Of a stretch of 64,000 nucleotides of DNA, positions 8,790-17,885 are shown in pieces; position 1 is the first letter of the stretch, and each line of letters starts with the position of its first letter. The stretch lies in the IMG/VR virus record IMGVR_UViG_3300031857_000057, positions 39,519 to 103,518 of that record; one strand, 5' to 3'. The DNA is from a virus. Made by a program: the position numbers and the translations under genes. Below the pieces are notes generated by a model. It had not been told where the DNA came from. It saw only the letters and a list, made by a program, of their open reading frames with translations, and did not search any database.

Positions 8790-9719
8790 ATGAGTAAGAT
8801 TAAAGATTCATACACAGAAGATCAGGTCAAGCGTGTTTTGGCTGGCATTGGAATTGATGTTGAATCTGAAGTAGGACTAGAATACATTGTATTTTGTCCA
8901 TTTCATAATAACTCTAGAACTGCTGCAGCAGAAATAAATAAATACAATGGCATGCTGTTTTGTTTTTCATGTCAAAAAGTTGCAGATTTACTAGAGACTG
9001 TTATGCAGGTTAGTGGTAGAACATATTTTGAGGCATTAAGATATATTAAAAGTAAAGAGAAAGAATCAGATATATCTTTAACAATAAATAAAGCATTATA
9101 TACAAAGCCAGATTTTGTTCAATTTGATGAATTGCTTATTAAAAGACTTAATATGCAAGCGCTTGAATCACCAAGGGCCGTAAGATATTTTGAGGGTAGA
9201 AAGATAACGAAAGAATCTATTTCTAGATTTAGTTTAGGCTATTCTGAAAAACAAGACTATGTTACAGTTCCAGTTCACTCACCTGATGGTATGTGTATAG
9301 GTTTTGTTGGCAGATCTGTAGAAGGAAAAGATTTTAAGAATACCCCAGGACTTCCAAAGAGTAAGGTATTATTTAATTTACACAGAATTAAAAATTCTGA
9401 AACAGTATATCTAGTGGAGTCTTCTTTTGATGCCATTAGATTAGATCAGGTAGGTTTCCCAGCAGTCGCAACGCTCGGGGCTAATGTTTCTGTATCTCAA
9501 ACTGAGTTGCTTAAAAAATATTTTAACAACATAGTTTTGATTGCAGATAACGATGATGCAGGAAAAACAATGTCAGAAAAGCTTGTTGATAAACTTGGAT
9601 CACAAATAACAATAATAAATATAGATAAAAAATATAAAGATATTGGCGACATGGATGATGAATCAATTAGAAAACTTGAGTACAAGTTTGACAATTCAAT
9701 TATCGCTATGCTACAATAG
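8790..9719 (+). CDS. dnaG: DNA primase, DnaG-type (short)
   Basis: 309 residues. N-terminal CHC2 zinc finger (C-P-F-H at about 36, then C-F-S-C at about 59) and a Toprim domain at about 200-270 with the acidic motifs E in 'YLVESSFDAI' and D-x-D in 'LIADNDDAGK'. Lacks the C-terminal helicase-interaction domain of bacterial DnaG (about 600 residues). Makes RNA primers for the phage fork; sits between the helicase and polymerase genes. Confidence 0.88.
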   Translation: MSKIKDSYTEDQVKRVLAGIGIDVESEVGLEYIVFCPFHNNSRTAAAEINKYNGMLFCFSCQKVADLLETVMQVSGRTYFEALRYIKSKEKESDISLTINKALYTKPDFVQFDELLIKRLNMQALESPRAVRYFEGRKITKESISRFSLGYSEKQDYVTVPVHSPDGMCIGFVGRSVEGKDFKNTPGLPKSKVLFNLHRIKNSETVYLVESSFDAIRLDQVGFPAVATLGANVSVSQTELLKKYFNNIVLIADNDDAGKTMSEKLVDKLGSQITIINIDKKYKDIGDMDDESIRKLEYKFDNSIIAMLQ

Positions 9720-9746
9720 AAAAAACACAAGGAGAAACAAAACAAA

Positions 9747-10400
9747 ATGGCAATCGTAAAAGGATTAAAAAACATAAACGCATTAGTAGATAAGCCTAAG
9801 TCAGAAGGTTCTGGACTTAAGGTTCGTTGGGTTAAATTGGCAGATGGTCAGTCTGCAAAGATTAGATTTGTTAATGAACTAGATTCTGACTCTGCACACT
9901 TTACAGAGGATCGTGGTCTAGCCGTTGTGGTATCAGAGCATACCAATCCAAAGGATTATAAGCGTAAGGCAGCCTGCACCCAGGACTCTGAGGGGCGTTG
10001 CTTCGGCTGTGAGATGGCCCGTAAAGAGCCTAAGAGCGGCTGGAGAGCCCGTCTACGCTTCTATACCAATGTTCTTGTTGATGATGGTCTAGAAGACCCC
10101 TATGTGGCTGTATGGTCGCAGGGTATTAGTAAGCAATCTGCTTTTAATACAATCCGTGAGTACGCACTAGAGACTGGCAGCGTATCAAATGTGCAGTGGA
10201 AGCTAAAAAGAAATGGTCAGGGAACTGAAACAAATTACACCTTGATCCCAGCAGCTCCAGATGCAGAGCCTTTCAAGTGGGATGGCGTTGAGCCATTTAA
10301 CCTTGAGAAGGTTGTTCGTGAGGTCCCCTATCCAGAGCAAGAAGCATTTTACTTTGGATTTGATACACCTTCTGTTACTTCAACAAACGTTGACTGGTAA
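9747..10400 (+). CDS. Probable single-stranded DNA-binding protein
   Basis: 217 residues with a good AAGGAG site upstream. The N-terminus has 'GLKVRWVKLADGQSAKIRFV' and a cysteine cluster at about 75-90 (C...C-F-G-C), with basic residues after it. This combination of a zinc-binding knuckle in a beta domain recalls T4 gp32-like proteins in actinophages. Placement between primase and polymerase supports a ssDNA-binding role. GC content is somewhat higher than in its neighbours. Assignment from context and weak similarity. Confidence 0.55.
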   Translation: MAIVKGLKNINALVDKPKSEGSGLKVRWVKLADGQSAKIRFVNELDSDSAHFTEDRGLAVVVSEHTNPKDYKRKAACTQDSEGRCFGCEMARKEPKSGWRARLRFYTNVLVDDGLEDPYVAVWSQGISKQSAFNTIREYALETGSVSNVQWKLKRNGQGTETNYTLIPAAPDAEPFKWDGVEPFNLEKVVREVPYPEQEAFYFGFDTPSVTSTNVDW

Positions 10401-10403
10401 TAT

Positions 10404-13400
10404 ATGAACTATGTTGGGCTTCATGTCCACACTCATTACTCATTGATGGATGGTGTGGCTACTCCGCAAGAATATGTAAAAAGAGCACTTGAGCTGGGAA
10501 TGCCAGCAATTGCAATTACAGATCATGGAACGCTTTCTGGGCATCGTGAAATGTATCGTCTTGCGAAAGAAGCAGGTATTAAACCTATTCTTGGCATAGA
10601 AGGCTATATGACAAGCAATCGCTTTGATAATAGGGCGAAGGCAGATAGAACAGATCCATTAGATCAAAACTATCATCATATAGTTCTTCTTGCCAAGAAC
10701 CAACAAGGTTTAGAAAATCTAAATAAAATTAATGAGATTGCTTGGACTGAAGGATTTTTTAGTAAGCCAAGATTTGATTTTGAAACATTAGAGAAATATA
10801 AAGAAGGTATTATTGTTACATCTGCTTGCCTAAGTGGCTGGATTGCAAAAGCGGTAGAACTAGATGAGCTTGCTATTGCTAAAAAGCACATAGCGTGGTT
10901 TAAAAATACATTTGGCGATGATTACTATATTGAGGTTATGCCTCATAATCCTGAAAGAGTTAATAAAGGATTAATTGATTTAGCTAAGTCCATGGGTGTA
11001 AAGATAGTTGTAACACCAGACTGTCATCACTCAGATACAAGCCAAAAAGAAATACAAGAGTTAATGCTTATCCTAAATACGCATGCTAAATTACAAAAAG
11101 ATGTTACATATGATAAATCACAAAAGCATAAAGACATGATGGACAGGCTTGACTATCTTTATGGGGCAGATCGTCAAATGTCATTTAGATCTTTTGATAT
11201 TCACCTTTTGTCATATGATGAAATGAAAGCATGTATGGCAAAGCAGGGTATAGATAATGACGAGATGTTTGCTAGTACATTAGAGATTGCAAACAAAGTA
11301 GAAGATTATGATATTAAGTCTGGTCTTAATTTGCTACCAGTTCAATATCGTAAACCTATGGAAGAACTCAAAAACCTTGCTTGGGAAGCAATGGAAGAAA
11401 AAAAGCTTACATCTAATTGGCTTGGAAGTGATATATATGAAACTAGACTTAATGAAGAACTAGACATTATTGATCAAAAGAATTTTGGTCCGTACTTTCT
11501 TGTAGTCCGTAATATGATTAACTGGGCAAAAAAAGAAGGCATCATGGTAGGTCCAGGTCGTGGATCATCTGCAGGATCACTCTTGTGTTACCTTATCGGT
11601 ATTACAGATATTGATCCCATTGAACATGATCTCCTATTCTTCCGATTTATTAATCCAGAGCGTAATGACTTTCCAGATATTGATACAGATATTCAAGACT
11701 CAAGGCGTGATGAGGTAAAAGATTATCTTGTTAAACAATATCGTCATGTTGCATCTATTGCTACATTTTTAGAGTTTAAGGATAAAGGTGTTGTACGAGA
11801 TGTTTCTAGAGCTTTAAATATTCCTTTATCAGATGTTAACAAAGTTTTAAAAACAGTTGATACGTGGGATGATTTTTGTACATCCAAGAATTCTGCCTGG
11901 TTTCGTGAAAAATATCCAGAGGTCGTAAACTATGGAGATCAGCTTCGTGGTCGCATTAGAGGAACTGGTGTACATGCTGCAGGAGTTGTTACAAGCAAAG
12001 AACCTATCTTTAAACACGCACCACTTGAAACAAGAAGTGTGACTGGATCTGATGAGCGTATGCCTGTAGTGGCGGTAGATATGGAAGAGGCAGAGCGCAT
12101 AGGTCTTATTAAAATTGATGCTTTAGGTTTAAAGACTCTTAGTGTTCTTAAAGATACTATTGATATTATTGATGAAAGACATGGCAAAAAGATTGATTTA
12201 CTGAATATTGATATGGATGATAAAAATGTTTATCAAATGCTTTCAGATGGATATACCAAGGGTGTATTCCAATGCGAAGCAACACCATATACAAATCTTC
12301 TTGTCAAGATGAGAGTAAATAATCTTTCTGAACTTGCTGCATCCAATGCCTTGGTTCGCCCAGGGGCTATGAATACAATTGGTAAAGATTATATTGCTCG
12401 TAAGCATGGAAGACAAAATATTGACTACATGCATCAAATTTTAAAGGAATTCACAGAAGATACATATGGGTGTATCCTATATCAGGAGCAAGTCATGCAA
12501 GCCTGTGTACATCTTGGCGGTATGACAATGGCAGAGGCTGATAAGGTAAGAAAGATTATTGGTAAGAAAAAAGATGCCAGAGAGTTCAATGCATTCCAGG
12601 ACAAGTTTGTTAAGGGCGCTTCTGCTTATATTGCTCCTAATGCCGCTCTGGATTTGTGGCATGATTTTGAGGCACATGCGGGGTACTCGTTCAACAAGTC
12701 TCATGCGGTTGCTTACTCTACGCTCTCTTACTGGACAGCGTGGCTCAAATACCACTACCCAATAGAGTTTATGTATTCACTTCTCAAGAATGAGAAGGAT
12801 AAAGACACGAGAACGGAATATTTGATTGAAGCGAAAAGAATGGGCATTCCAATTAAGTTGCCTCATATTAATGATTCGGATAAAGATTTTAAAATTGAAG
12901 GTAAGGGTATTAGATTCGGTCTTTCTGCCATTAAGTACATCTCTGATACTATTGCTGACAGGTATATTGCTGCTCGTCCATTTAGCTCATACAAAGAAGT
13001 AGAGGAATTTACTTTTACAAAAGGCAATGGTGTAAATTCTCGTGCACTACAGGCCATGAATGCCGTAGGTGCGCTTACATTTAATGACAATCCATCTAAT
13101 CCAGAGAAGGTTAGAGAAAACCTATATGACTACTTAAATCTTCCTGAGTTTAATATGCCAATACCACAGCATTATCACGCATACCTTAACGACATTGAAG
13201 AATATGAGGAAAAGGGTGCATTCATTTTAATGGGTATGGTAAAATCAATTAAGAGATCTAAAGGATGGTCAAGAGTTGAAGTTCTGGACAAAACTGGCTC
13301 TGTCGGTATATTTGACGATGAAAACACCGCTATTGAGGCTGGTCGCACTTATATCATTCTTGCAAATGATAATAGGGTTGTTTCTGCAGTACCTGTTGAT

Positions 13401-13691
13401 GAAGTACATAATTCTTCCGATGCTTTGATAAAGTTTTTAAACTATAAGATGTTGCCATATAAAGATGATGAGATGTTTGTTGTTTCGTTTAAGCCTAGAG
13501 TCACTAAGGCTGGTAAGAAGATGGCATCTCTTACAGTGGCAGATTCTGGTAGAGAATTGCATGCAATAACTGTATTTCCTACAGCATTTCCAAAAGCATA
13601 TATGCATGTACAAGCTGGAAATATTTATAAGTTTAGTTTGGGTAAAACAAAAGATGGCACAGTGATAATGGAGGATGTAGTAAGTGTTTGA
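10404..13691 (+). CDS. dnaE: DNA polymerase III alpha subunit, DnaE-type
   Basis: 1095 residues. An N-terminal PHP domain (1-210, 'HVHTHYSLMDGV', 'ITDHGTLSG', 'TPDCHHSD') is followed by the family C catalytic core: 'GPGRGSSAGSLLCYLIG' at about 390, then 'FPDIDTDIQDSRR' with the catalytic aspartates at about 425, and 'LYQEQVM' at about 690. The C-terminal ~200 residues hold an OB-like domain. Replicates the phage genome; an intact PHP metal site may give proofreading. A phage-encoded family C replicase is less common than family A or B. It overlaps MazG by 8 nt. Confidence 0.93.
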   Translation: MNYVGLHVHTHYSLMDGVATPQEYVKRALELGMPAIAITDHGTLSGHREMYRLAKEAGIKPILGIEGYMTSNRFDNRAKADRTDPLDQNYHHIVLLAKNQQGLENLNKINEIAWTEGFFSKPRFDFETLEKYKEGIIVTSACLSGWIAKAVELDELAIAKKHIAWFKNTFGDDYYIEVMPHNPERVNKGLIDLAKSMGVKIVVTPDCHHSDTSQKEIQELMLILNTHAKLQKDVTYDKSQKHKDMMDRLDYLYGADRQMSFRSFDIHLLSYDEMKACMAKQGIDNDEMFASTLEIANKVEDYDIKSGLNLLPVQYRKPMEELKNLAWEAMEEKKLTSNWLGSDIYETRLNEELDIIDQKNFGPYFLVVRNMINWAKKEGIMVGPGRGSSAGSLLCYLIGITDIDPIEHDLLFFRFINPERNDFPDIDTDIQDSRRDEVKDYLVKQYRHVASIATFLEFKDKGVVRDVSRALNIPLSDVNKVLKTVDTWDDFCTSKNSAWFREKYPEVVNYGDQLRGRIRGTGVHAAGVVTSKEPIFKHAPLETRSVTGSDERMPVVAVDMEEAERIGLIKIDALGLKTLSVLKDTIDIIDERHGKKIDLLNIDMDDKNVYQMLSDGYTKGVFQCEATPYTNLLVKMRVNNLSELAASNALVRPGAMNTIGKDYIARKHGRQNIDYMHQILKEFTEDTYGCILYQEQVMQACVHLGGMTMAEADKVRKIIGKKKDAREFNAFQDKFVKGASAYIAPNAALDLWHDFEAHAGYSFNKSHAVAYSTLSYWTAWLKYHYPIEFMYSLLKNEKDKDTRTEYLIEAKRMGIPIKLPHINDSDKDFKIEGKGIRFGLSAIKYISDTIADRYIAARPFSSYKEVEEFTFTKGNGVNSRALQAMNAVGALTFNDNPSNPEKVRENLYDYLNLPEFNMPIPQHYHAYLNDIEEYEEKGAFILMGMVKSIKRSKGWSRVEVLDKTGSVGIFDDENTAIEAGRTYIILANDNRVVSAVPVDEVHNSSDALIKFLNYKMLPYKDDEMFVVSFKPRVTKAGKKMASLTVADSGRELHAITVFPTAFPKAYMHVQAGNIYKFSLGKTKDGTVIMEDVVSV

Positions 13692-14001
13692 TGAACTAGC
13701 AGAACAAATACACGACAATGCAAAGGCAAAAGGTTTTTGGGATAGACCAGCAGATGAAATATTTGTAGCAAAACAAATGATGATGATTGTTTCAGAGGTT
13801 GTAGAGGCAATGGAAGTTGTTCGTAAAGACATGGATCCAGATAAGCTGTCTGATGAGTTTGCAGATATTATTATTCGTACCCTTGATCTTTATGCTGGTA
13901 TGGTAGATGCAGGGTATATGAAAAAGTCTCTTGATTATGCAATTAAAGAAAAGATGGAGATAAACTCCAATAGACCAAAGAAGCACGGAGTAAGATTCTA
14001 G
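13684..14001 (+). CDS. mazG: MazG-like nucleotide pyrophosphohydrolase
   Basis: 105 residues, GTG start. The all-helical MazG fold with the metal-binding pattern E-x2-E ('SEVVEAME') and E-x2-D ('DEFADIIIRTLD') is visible. It would hydrolyse (d)NTPs or alarmones; phage MazG proteins are proposed to tune the nucleotide pool or (p)ppGpp during infection. Coupled to the polymerase (8 nt overlap) and recA (1 nt). Confidence 0.85.
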   Translation: MFDELAEQIHDNAKAKGFWDRPADEIFVAKQMMMIVSEVVEAMEVVRKDMDPDKLSDEFADIIIRTLDLYAGMVDAGYMKKSLDYAIKEKMEINSNRPKKHGVRF

Positions 14002-15017
14002 TGGTAGTAAATGTAGAAGATGTTTTAGCACAATTAAATCCTAAGTTGAGGAAAAGCATATTAGTTGGAGATGCTGTTCCTAAAACAGAATACGCAGCAA
14101 CCCCAAGCTTTGGATTAAATAGAGCACTGAATGGTGGTTTGCCGTATGGTCGTCAAGTCCTTATCTGGGGTAGTAAATCAAGTGCAAAATCTTCACTATG
14201 CTTGCAAACAATCGCTTTGGCACAAAAAGAAGGAAAGGTTTGTGCTTGGATAGATGGAGAAATGTCTTATGACAAAGACTGGGCAGAAAAGCTTGGAGTA
14301 GATACATCAAAGCTTATTGTTTCTCAGGCTAGAACAATCAATGAAATGGTTGATGTAGGCGTAAACCTTATGGAGGCTGGTGTTGATCTTATCGTAGTAG
14401 ATTCTATTACGTCTCTTCTTCCTGCAATTTATTTTGAAAAGGATTCAGATGAACTCAAACAGTTGGAGAACACAAAACAAATCGGTGCAGAATCTAGAGA
14501 CTTTAGCAATGCATGGAAAATGCTTAACTATGCAAACAATAAAGTTAAGCCAACTTTGCTTATCCTTATTTCTCAGTCTCGTAATAATATTAATGCTATG
14601 TATACTAGCCAGCAGCCTACTGGTGGTCAGGCTACTAAGTTTTATTCCTCAACTGTTGTTAAGCTATTTTCTTCTGAATCCGAAAACCAAGCGATTAAAG
14701 GAAAGATTGCGATTGGAGATAAATTAATTGAAGAAAAGATTGGAAGAAAAGTTAGATGGGAGCTACAATTTTCTAAAACTTCCCCTGCTTTTCAAGGTGG
14801 CGAGTATGATTTTTATTTTAGAGGCGATGGCGTGGGTGTTGATTCTATCGGCGATCTTGTTGACACGGCAGAGCTAATGGGCATTGTTTCTAGAACTGGG
14901 GCATGGTATAATCTAGAAGATGGAACAAAGGTTCAAGGCAGAGAAGCTTTTGTAAATAGAGTTAAAGAAGATTTGAACCTTCAAGATTCTATTAGGTCCA
15001 AGGTTATGAATGTCTAA
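14001..15017 (+). CDS. recA: RecA/UvsX-type recombinase
   Basis: 338 residues, GTG start overlapping the previous stop. RecA core: P-loop 'GSKSSAKSS' at about 53-61 (alanine in place of the usual glycine before lysine), Walker B 'VDLIVVDSITSLLP', and a loop-2-like region with 'QPTGGQATKFYSS'. Catalyses homologous strand exchange for repair and recombination-dependent replication. Close in size to bacterial RecA (about 350). Confidence 0.88.
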   Translation: MVVNVEDVLAQLNPKLRKSILVGDAVPKTEYAATPSFGLNRALNGGLPYGRQVLIWGSKSSAKSSLCLQTIALAQKEGKVCAWIDGEMSYDKDWAEKLGVDTSKLIVSQARTINEMVDVGVNLMEAGVDLIVVDSITSLLPAIYFEKDSDELKQLENTKQIGAESRDFSNAWKMLNYANNKVKPTLLILISQSRNNINAMYTSQQPTGGQATKFYSSTVVKLFSSESENQAIKGKIAIGDKLIEEKIGRKVRWELQFSKTSPAFQGGEYDFYFRGDGVGVDSIGDLVDTAELMGIVSRTGAWYNLEDGTKVQGREAFVNRVKEDLNLQDSIRSKVMNV

Positions 15018-15201
15018 CTATACAACCTATCCTGGTAAGTTTCCATGTAGAACTTGCGGGGAAGAAGTTAAAACATGTAGGGTTTATCCAGCAACTGGAG
15101 AATCTACTTGGATATGTAGTAAAAAACATTTATCTAAAAGCCAACTTTATACTGTTGGATATAAAAAGAAAAAGGATTATGAGCGAAAAGAACGAGAGTA
15201 A
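15010..15201 (+). CDS. Zinc-finger microprotein
   Basis: 63 residues. C-x2-C near residue 13 (PCRTCGEE) plus a later C and a CSKKH at about 36-40 could form one zinc site; the C-terminus is basic and probably disordered. Overlaps recA by 8 nt and the next gene by 23 nt. Possibly nucleic-acid binding. Confidence 0.6.
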   Translation: MSNYTTYPGKFPCRTCGEEVKTCRVYPATGESTWICSKKHLSKSQLYTVGYKKKKDYERKERE

Positions 15202-15469
15202 AAGGTTGGGGGCTAAGCAGCATAAAAATTCTGGTAGAAATACCAAGAAAGGTGATGCTACTTGGGAAAACTTTACGGTAGATTTTAAAGAAAATTCAAA
15301 GTCATTTACTCTTAATAAAGATGTTTGGGCAAAAGCAACTACTGATGCTATTAAGAATGGAAATGATCCAGCCATAGTTGTAGTATTAGGCGATAGCGGA
15401 ATAAAAACTCGTCTTGCAATTATAGAAGTAGGAATTTTAGAAAATATGTTAGGGGAATATAATGGATAA
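15179..15469 (+). CDS. Probable PD-(D/E)XK-type nuclease (Holliday junction resolvase-like)
   Basis: 96 residues from the ATG at 15179, which has AAAGG upstream. The pattern 'SKRLGAKQHKNSGRN' followed by 'FTVDFKENSKSFTL' and 'VWAKATTDAIKNGNDP' matches small phage nucleases of the PD-(D/E)XK fold, where D-x-K in 'VDFKEN' would be the catalytic strand. In the recombination cluster with recA and a RuvC-type enzyme. Family call is by pattern only. Confidence 0.55.
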   Translation: MSEKNESKRLGAKQHKNSGRNTKKGDATWENFTVDFKENSKSFTLNKDVWAKATTDAIKNGNDPAIVVVLGDSGIKTRLAIIEVGILENMLGEYNG

Positions 15470-15776
15470 TAACGAACAGTCTAAAACAACGTTAGAAATG
15501 GTTAATGGTTTATCTGAAATTGCAGAGTTTATGAATGATGAAGAATTGACTACTGCTCTTACCATGATAGCAAAGCTTATTATAAAGCCAGATATTCCTA
15601 TGAATGTGGCAACATTAGAGATCGTTAGACTACAAGCCATCGCATCAAAAATGGCATTCAGAGCTACTTGGATGGCAAATGTAGATAAAAATGACAGGGC
15701 AAAGAAAAATATATACTATACTGCAGCAGAGTCAATCAACAATTTGGTGTCAGCTCTCAAGTATATAATGCGCTAG
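15462..15776 (+). CDS. Helical protein, unknown
   Basis: 104 residues, all-helical, overlapping the nuclease gene by 8 nt. No catalytic motif or known family seen. It sits in the recombination/replication group, so a role there is likely but unspecified. Confidence 0.6.
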   Translation: MDNNEQSKTTLEMVNGLSEIAEFMNDEELTTALTMIAKLIIKPDIPMNVATLEIVRLQAIASKMAFRATWMANVDKNDRAKKNIYYTAAESINNLVSALKYIMR

Positions 15777-15778
15777 TC

Positions 15779-15787
15779 TGATATACT
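15779..15787 (+). promoter_or_regulatory. Extended -10 promoter TGATATACT before the Cas4-like gene
   Basis: TGA-TATACT, identical to the -10 at 26140. Predicted start near 15794, giving a 16-nt leader with AAAGG before the ATG at 15810. No good -35 element. Confidence 0.5.
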
Positions 15788-15809
15788 TATATATAACAAA
15801 AGGAATATA

Positions 15810-16643
15810 ATGACAAAAAATTTATTAAAGCAGGTAATGCTTAAGGAATCAGACAGCAAAAATATAAAAAAGAAACAAGATAAAATTATAGATTCAGATC
15901 AATTAATTGAGAAGATTAAATCTGGATATACTATTTCTCGTGGCCCAAAGCATATGAAAAAGAAAGCGTTTGCCCCTTCTCAAATTGCATACTCACACGG
16001 AGAATGCCCAAGATACTGGTATATTGCTTTTAATGGGGCAGTGTTTCAAGATGATACAGACGCTTATGGTGCAGCAAATATGCAATCTGGAACTATGTCT
16101 CATGACAGAATTCAACAAGCAATGCTGGATGCTGGAGTTGCAAAAGAATATATCAATGATAAAAATGAAAAGACAACAGAGTTTAAGGTAATATCTGATG
16201 ATCCGCCAATCTTTGGTTATGGCGATGCCATGATTAATTGGGAAGGCGAAGAAATCGTTGGTGAAATTAAAACAATGATGAGTGAAGCCTATGAGTATCG
16301 TAAGAAAACAAATAAACCAAAGACAGGACACTTAATACAGCTATTAATATATATGAAGGTATTAAAAAAGGCAAAGGGTGTTTTGATATATGAAAATAAA
16401 AACACACATGACCTTATGGTTATTCCAGTTGAAGTAAATGATGGATATAAACAATGGATTGAAAATGCTTTTAGTTGGATGCGAGAAGTTAGACAAGCTT
16501 GGAAAGATCAGCAACTTCCAATAAAAAATTATCGCAATAACTCTAAGATTTGTAAAGGTTGCCCAGTAAGAGAAGCATGTGTTGAAGCAGGCACTGGAGT
16601 AATTAAGATTGCTTCCTTGGAGGAATTGAGTGAAACTCTGTAA
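15810..16643 (+). CDS. Cas4/RecB-like exonuclease with Fe-S cluster cysteines
   Basis: 277 residues. RecB-type motifs: H-G-E-C near residue 60, D in 'FGYGDAMIN', E-x-K in 'VGEIKTMM', then 'GHLIQLLIYM' (QxxxY-like). Three C-terminal cysteines (KICKGCPVREAC) plus the N-terminal one match the four-cysteine Fe-S cluster of Cas4 and AddB-like nucleases. Likely processes DNA ends during recombination or degrades host DNA. No CRISPR array is nearby, so no link to adaptation is suggested. Confidence 0.8.
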   Translation: MTKNLLKQVMLKESDSKNIKKKQDKIIDSDQLIEKIKSGYTISRGPKHMKKKAFAPSQIAYSHGECPRYWYIAFNGAVFQDDTDAYGAANMQSGTMSHDRIQQAMLDAGVAKEYINDKNEKTTEFKVISDDPPIFGYGDAMINWEGEEIVGEIKTMMSEAYEYRKKTNKPKTGHLIQLLIYMKVLKKAKGVLIYENKNTHDLMVIPVEVNDGYKQWIENAFSWMREVRQAWKDQQLPIKNYRNNSKICKGCPVREACVEAGTGVIKIASLEELSETL

Positions 16644-16926
16644 TAGATTTGATTGTGAAACATATTTTCGTCCTAAGGTAAGCTATCAGGTTTACTGTTC
16701 AGATGAATGTAGAGATATTGCAACCAAAGAAAAAATTGCAGAGAGATACCAAGTAACAAAAAGATTAAAAAGAAAAGGCAAAGTAAGAAAATGTCTTGGA
16801 GGGTGCGGAGTTAATTTATCAATATATAATGATGAAGGATTCTGCTCAAACTGTAATGTTGTACAAAAAGAAGTTAATAAAATGCTAAAGCAAATTAAAG
16901 GATATTTTGATTATGAACAAGATTAA
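16630..16926 (+). CDS. Cysteine-rich zinc-finger protein
   Basis: 98 residues, GTG start inside the end of the nuclease gene. Two zinc sites are suggested: C...C-x-C-x3-C in the first 30 residues (FDCETYF...YCSDEC) and C-x3-C...C-x2-C at about 57-78. A basic central helix (VTKRLKRKGKVRK) suggests nucleic-acid contact. Unknown family. Confidence 0.65.
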   Translation: MKLCNRFDCETYFRPKVSYQVYCSDECRDIATKEKIAERYQVTKRLKRKGKVRKCLGGCGVNLSIYNDEGFCSNCNVVQKEVNKMLKQIKGYFDYEQD

Positions 16927-17485
16927 ACCTAAAAATATTTGTGCTATTGATGCTAGTACAAATACAATTGCTTTTGCTATTTTTGCTGATGACAAGCTAT
17001 CAACAACTGGCAAGGTAGCATTTTTTGGACATAACATATATGAAAAAATTATTGATGCTACTGCAAAAACTAGGGCATTTTTTAGATTATATAATATAGA
17101 TGCAGTAGTTATTGAGCATACGGTGTTTATGAATTCCCCCAAAACTGCAGCAGATCTTGCAATGGTACAAGGTGCAATTATTGGCGGTATTGGATTGACT
17201 GGAATAAATCAAATAGGCAGAGTATCCCCAATTACATGGCAAAACTATCTGGGAAATAAAAGACTTACAAAAGAAGAGCAGATATCAATAAGGTCTGCAA
17301 ACCCAGGAAAATCTGATTCTTGGTATAAATCTTATGAAAGAAATATTAGAAAAGAAAGAACTTCAAAACTTATTGATATTATCTATGATAAAAAAATAGA
17401 TGATAACGATGTTGCAGATGCCTGTGGCATAGGTCATTGGGCAATACATAATTGGGAAAAAGCTATTAAGTTTGACAAGGATTAG
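16913..17485 (+). CDS. ruvC: RuvC-like Holliday junction resolvase
   Basis: 190 residues from the ATG at 16913. RNase H-fold acidic residues are in place: D in 'CAIDASTNTIAF', E in 'VVIEHTVF' and D-x2-D in 'DDNDVADACGIG'. Resolves recombination or replication junctions before packaging. Overlaps the preceding gene by 14 nt. Slightly longer than bacterial RuvC (about 170). Confidence 0.85.
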   Translation: MNKIKPKNICAIDASTNTIAFAIFADDKLSTTGKVAFFGHNIYEKIIDATAKTRAFFRLYNIDAVVIEHTVFMNSPKTAADLAMVQGAIIGGIGLTGINQIGRVSPITWQNYLGNKRLTKEEQISIRSANPGKSDSWYKSYERNIRKERTSKLIDIIYDKKIDDNDVADACGIGHWAIHNWEKAIKFDKD

Positions 17486-17487
17486 AT

Positions 17488-17643
17488 ATGGCTGCTAAAC
17501 TATATACAAATGAATCCTGGCTTCGTAAACGATATGTTATGGATAAAAAGACTCCACAAGAGATAGCGAAAGAGTGTGGGGCAAGCCTAGAAACAATATA
17601 CGTTTACCTTGCTAAATTTGGATTAAGGAAATCAAAAAGATGA
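17488..17643 (+). CDS. Small helix-turn-helix protein
   Basis: 51 residues (MAAKLYTNESWL... to GLRKSKR). The pattern 'TPQEIAKECGASLETIYVYL' is a clear helix-turn-helix of the homeodomain/resolvase type. It begins 2 nt after the resolvase stop and ends in an ATGA overlap with the next gene. Likely a small DNA-binding regulator or a partner of the following packaging genes. Confidence 0.7.
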   Translation: MAAKLYTNESWLRKRYVMDKKTPQEIAKECGASLETIYVYLAKFGLRKSKR

Positions 17644-17885
17644 CAGAAAAGTTTAATATTACCGTTGATCAGGTAAATCATCCTACTCACTATACTTCAG
17701 ATCCGTCTGGTGTTGAGTGTATTCAAATTACTCGTCATCGTAATTTTAATGTTGGCAATGCATTTAAGTATCTTTGGAGAGCAGGTCTAAAAAATGAAGA
17801 TACGCAAATAGAAGATCTTAAAAAGGCAATCTTTTATATACAAGATGAAATTAAAAGATTAGAGGGAATTTATGACAAACACTGA
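17640..17885 (+). CDS. DUF3310 protein (T7 gp1.7-like)
   Basis: 81 residues with the DUF3310 signature: 'NHPTHYTSDPSGVECIQITRH', 'NAFKYLWRAGLK' and 'DLKKAIFYIQDEI'. T7 gp1.7, in the same family, is a nucleotide kinase acting on dTMP/dGMP. Overlaps its neighbours by 4 and 14 nt. Confidence 0.82.
   Translation: MTEKFNITVDQVNHPTHYTSDPSGVECIQITRHRNFNVGNAFKYLWRAGLKNEDTQIEDLKKAIFYIQDEIKRLEGIYDKH

Noticed and set aside
13437-13832. 131-residue reverse frame across polymerase and mazG
   Set aside because: Crosses two well-supported genes on the other strand and shows no domain.
15810-16643. CRISPR-associated Cas4
   Set aside because: The nuclease resembles Cas4, but no repeat array or other cas gene is present; a recombination nuclease fits better.
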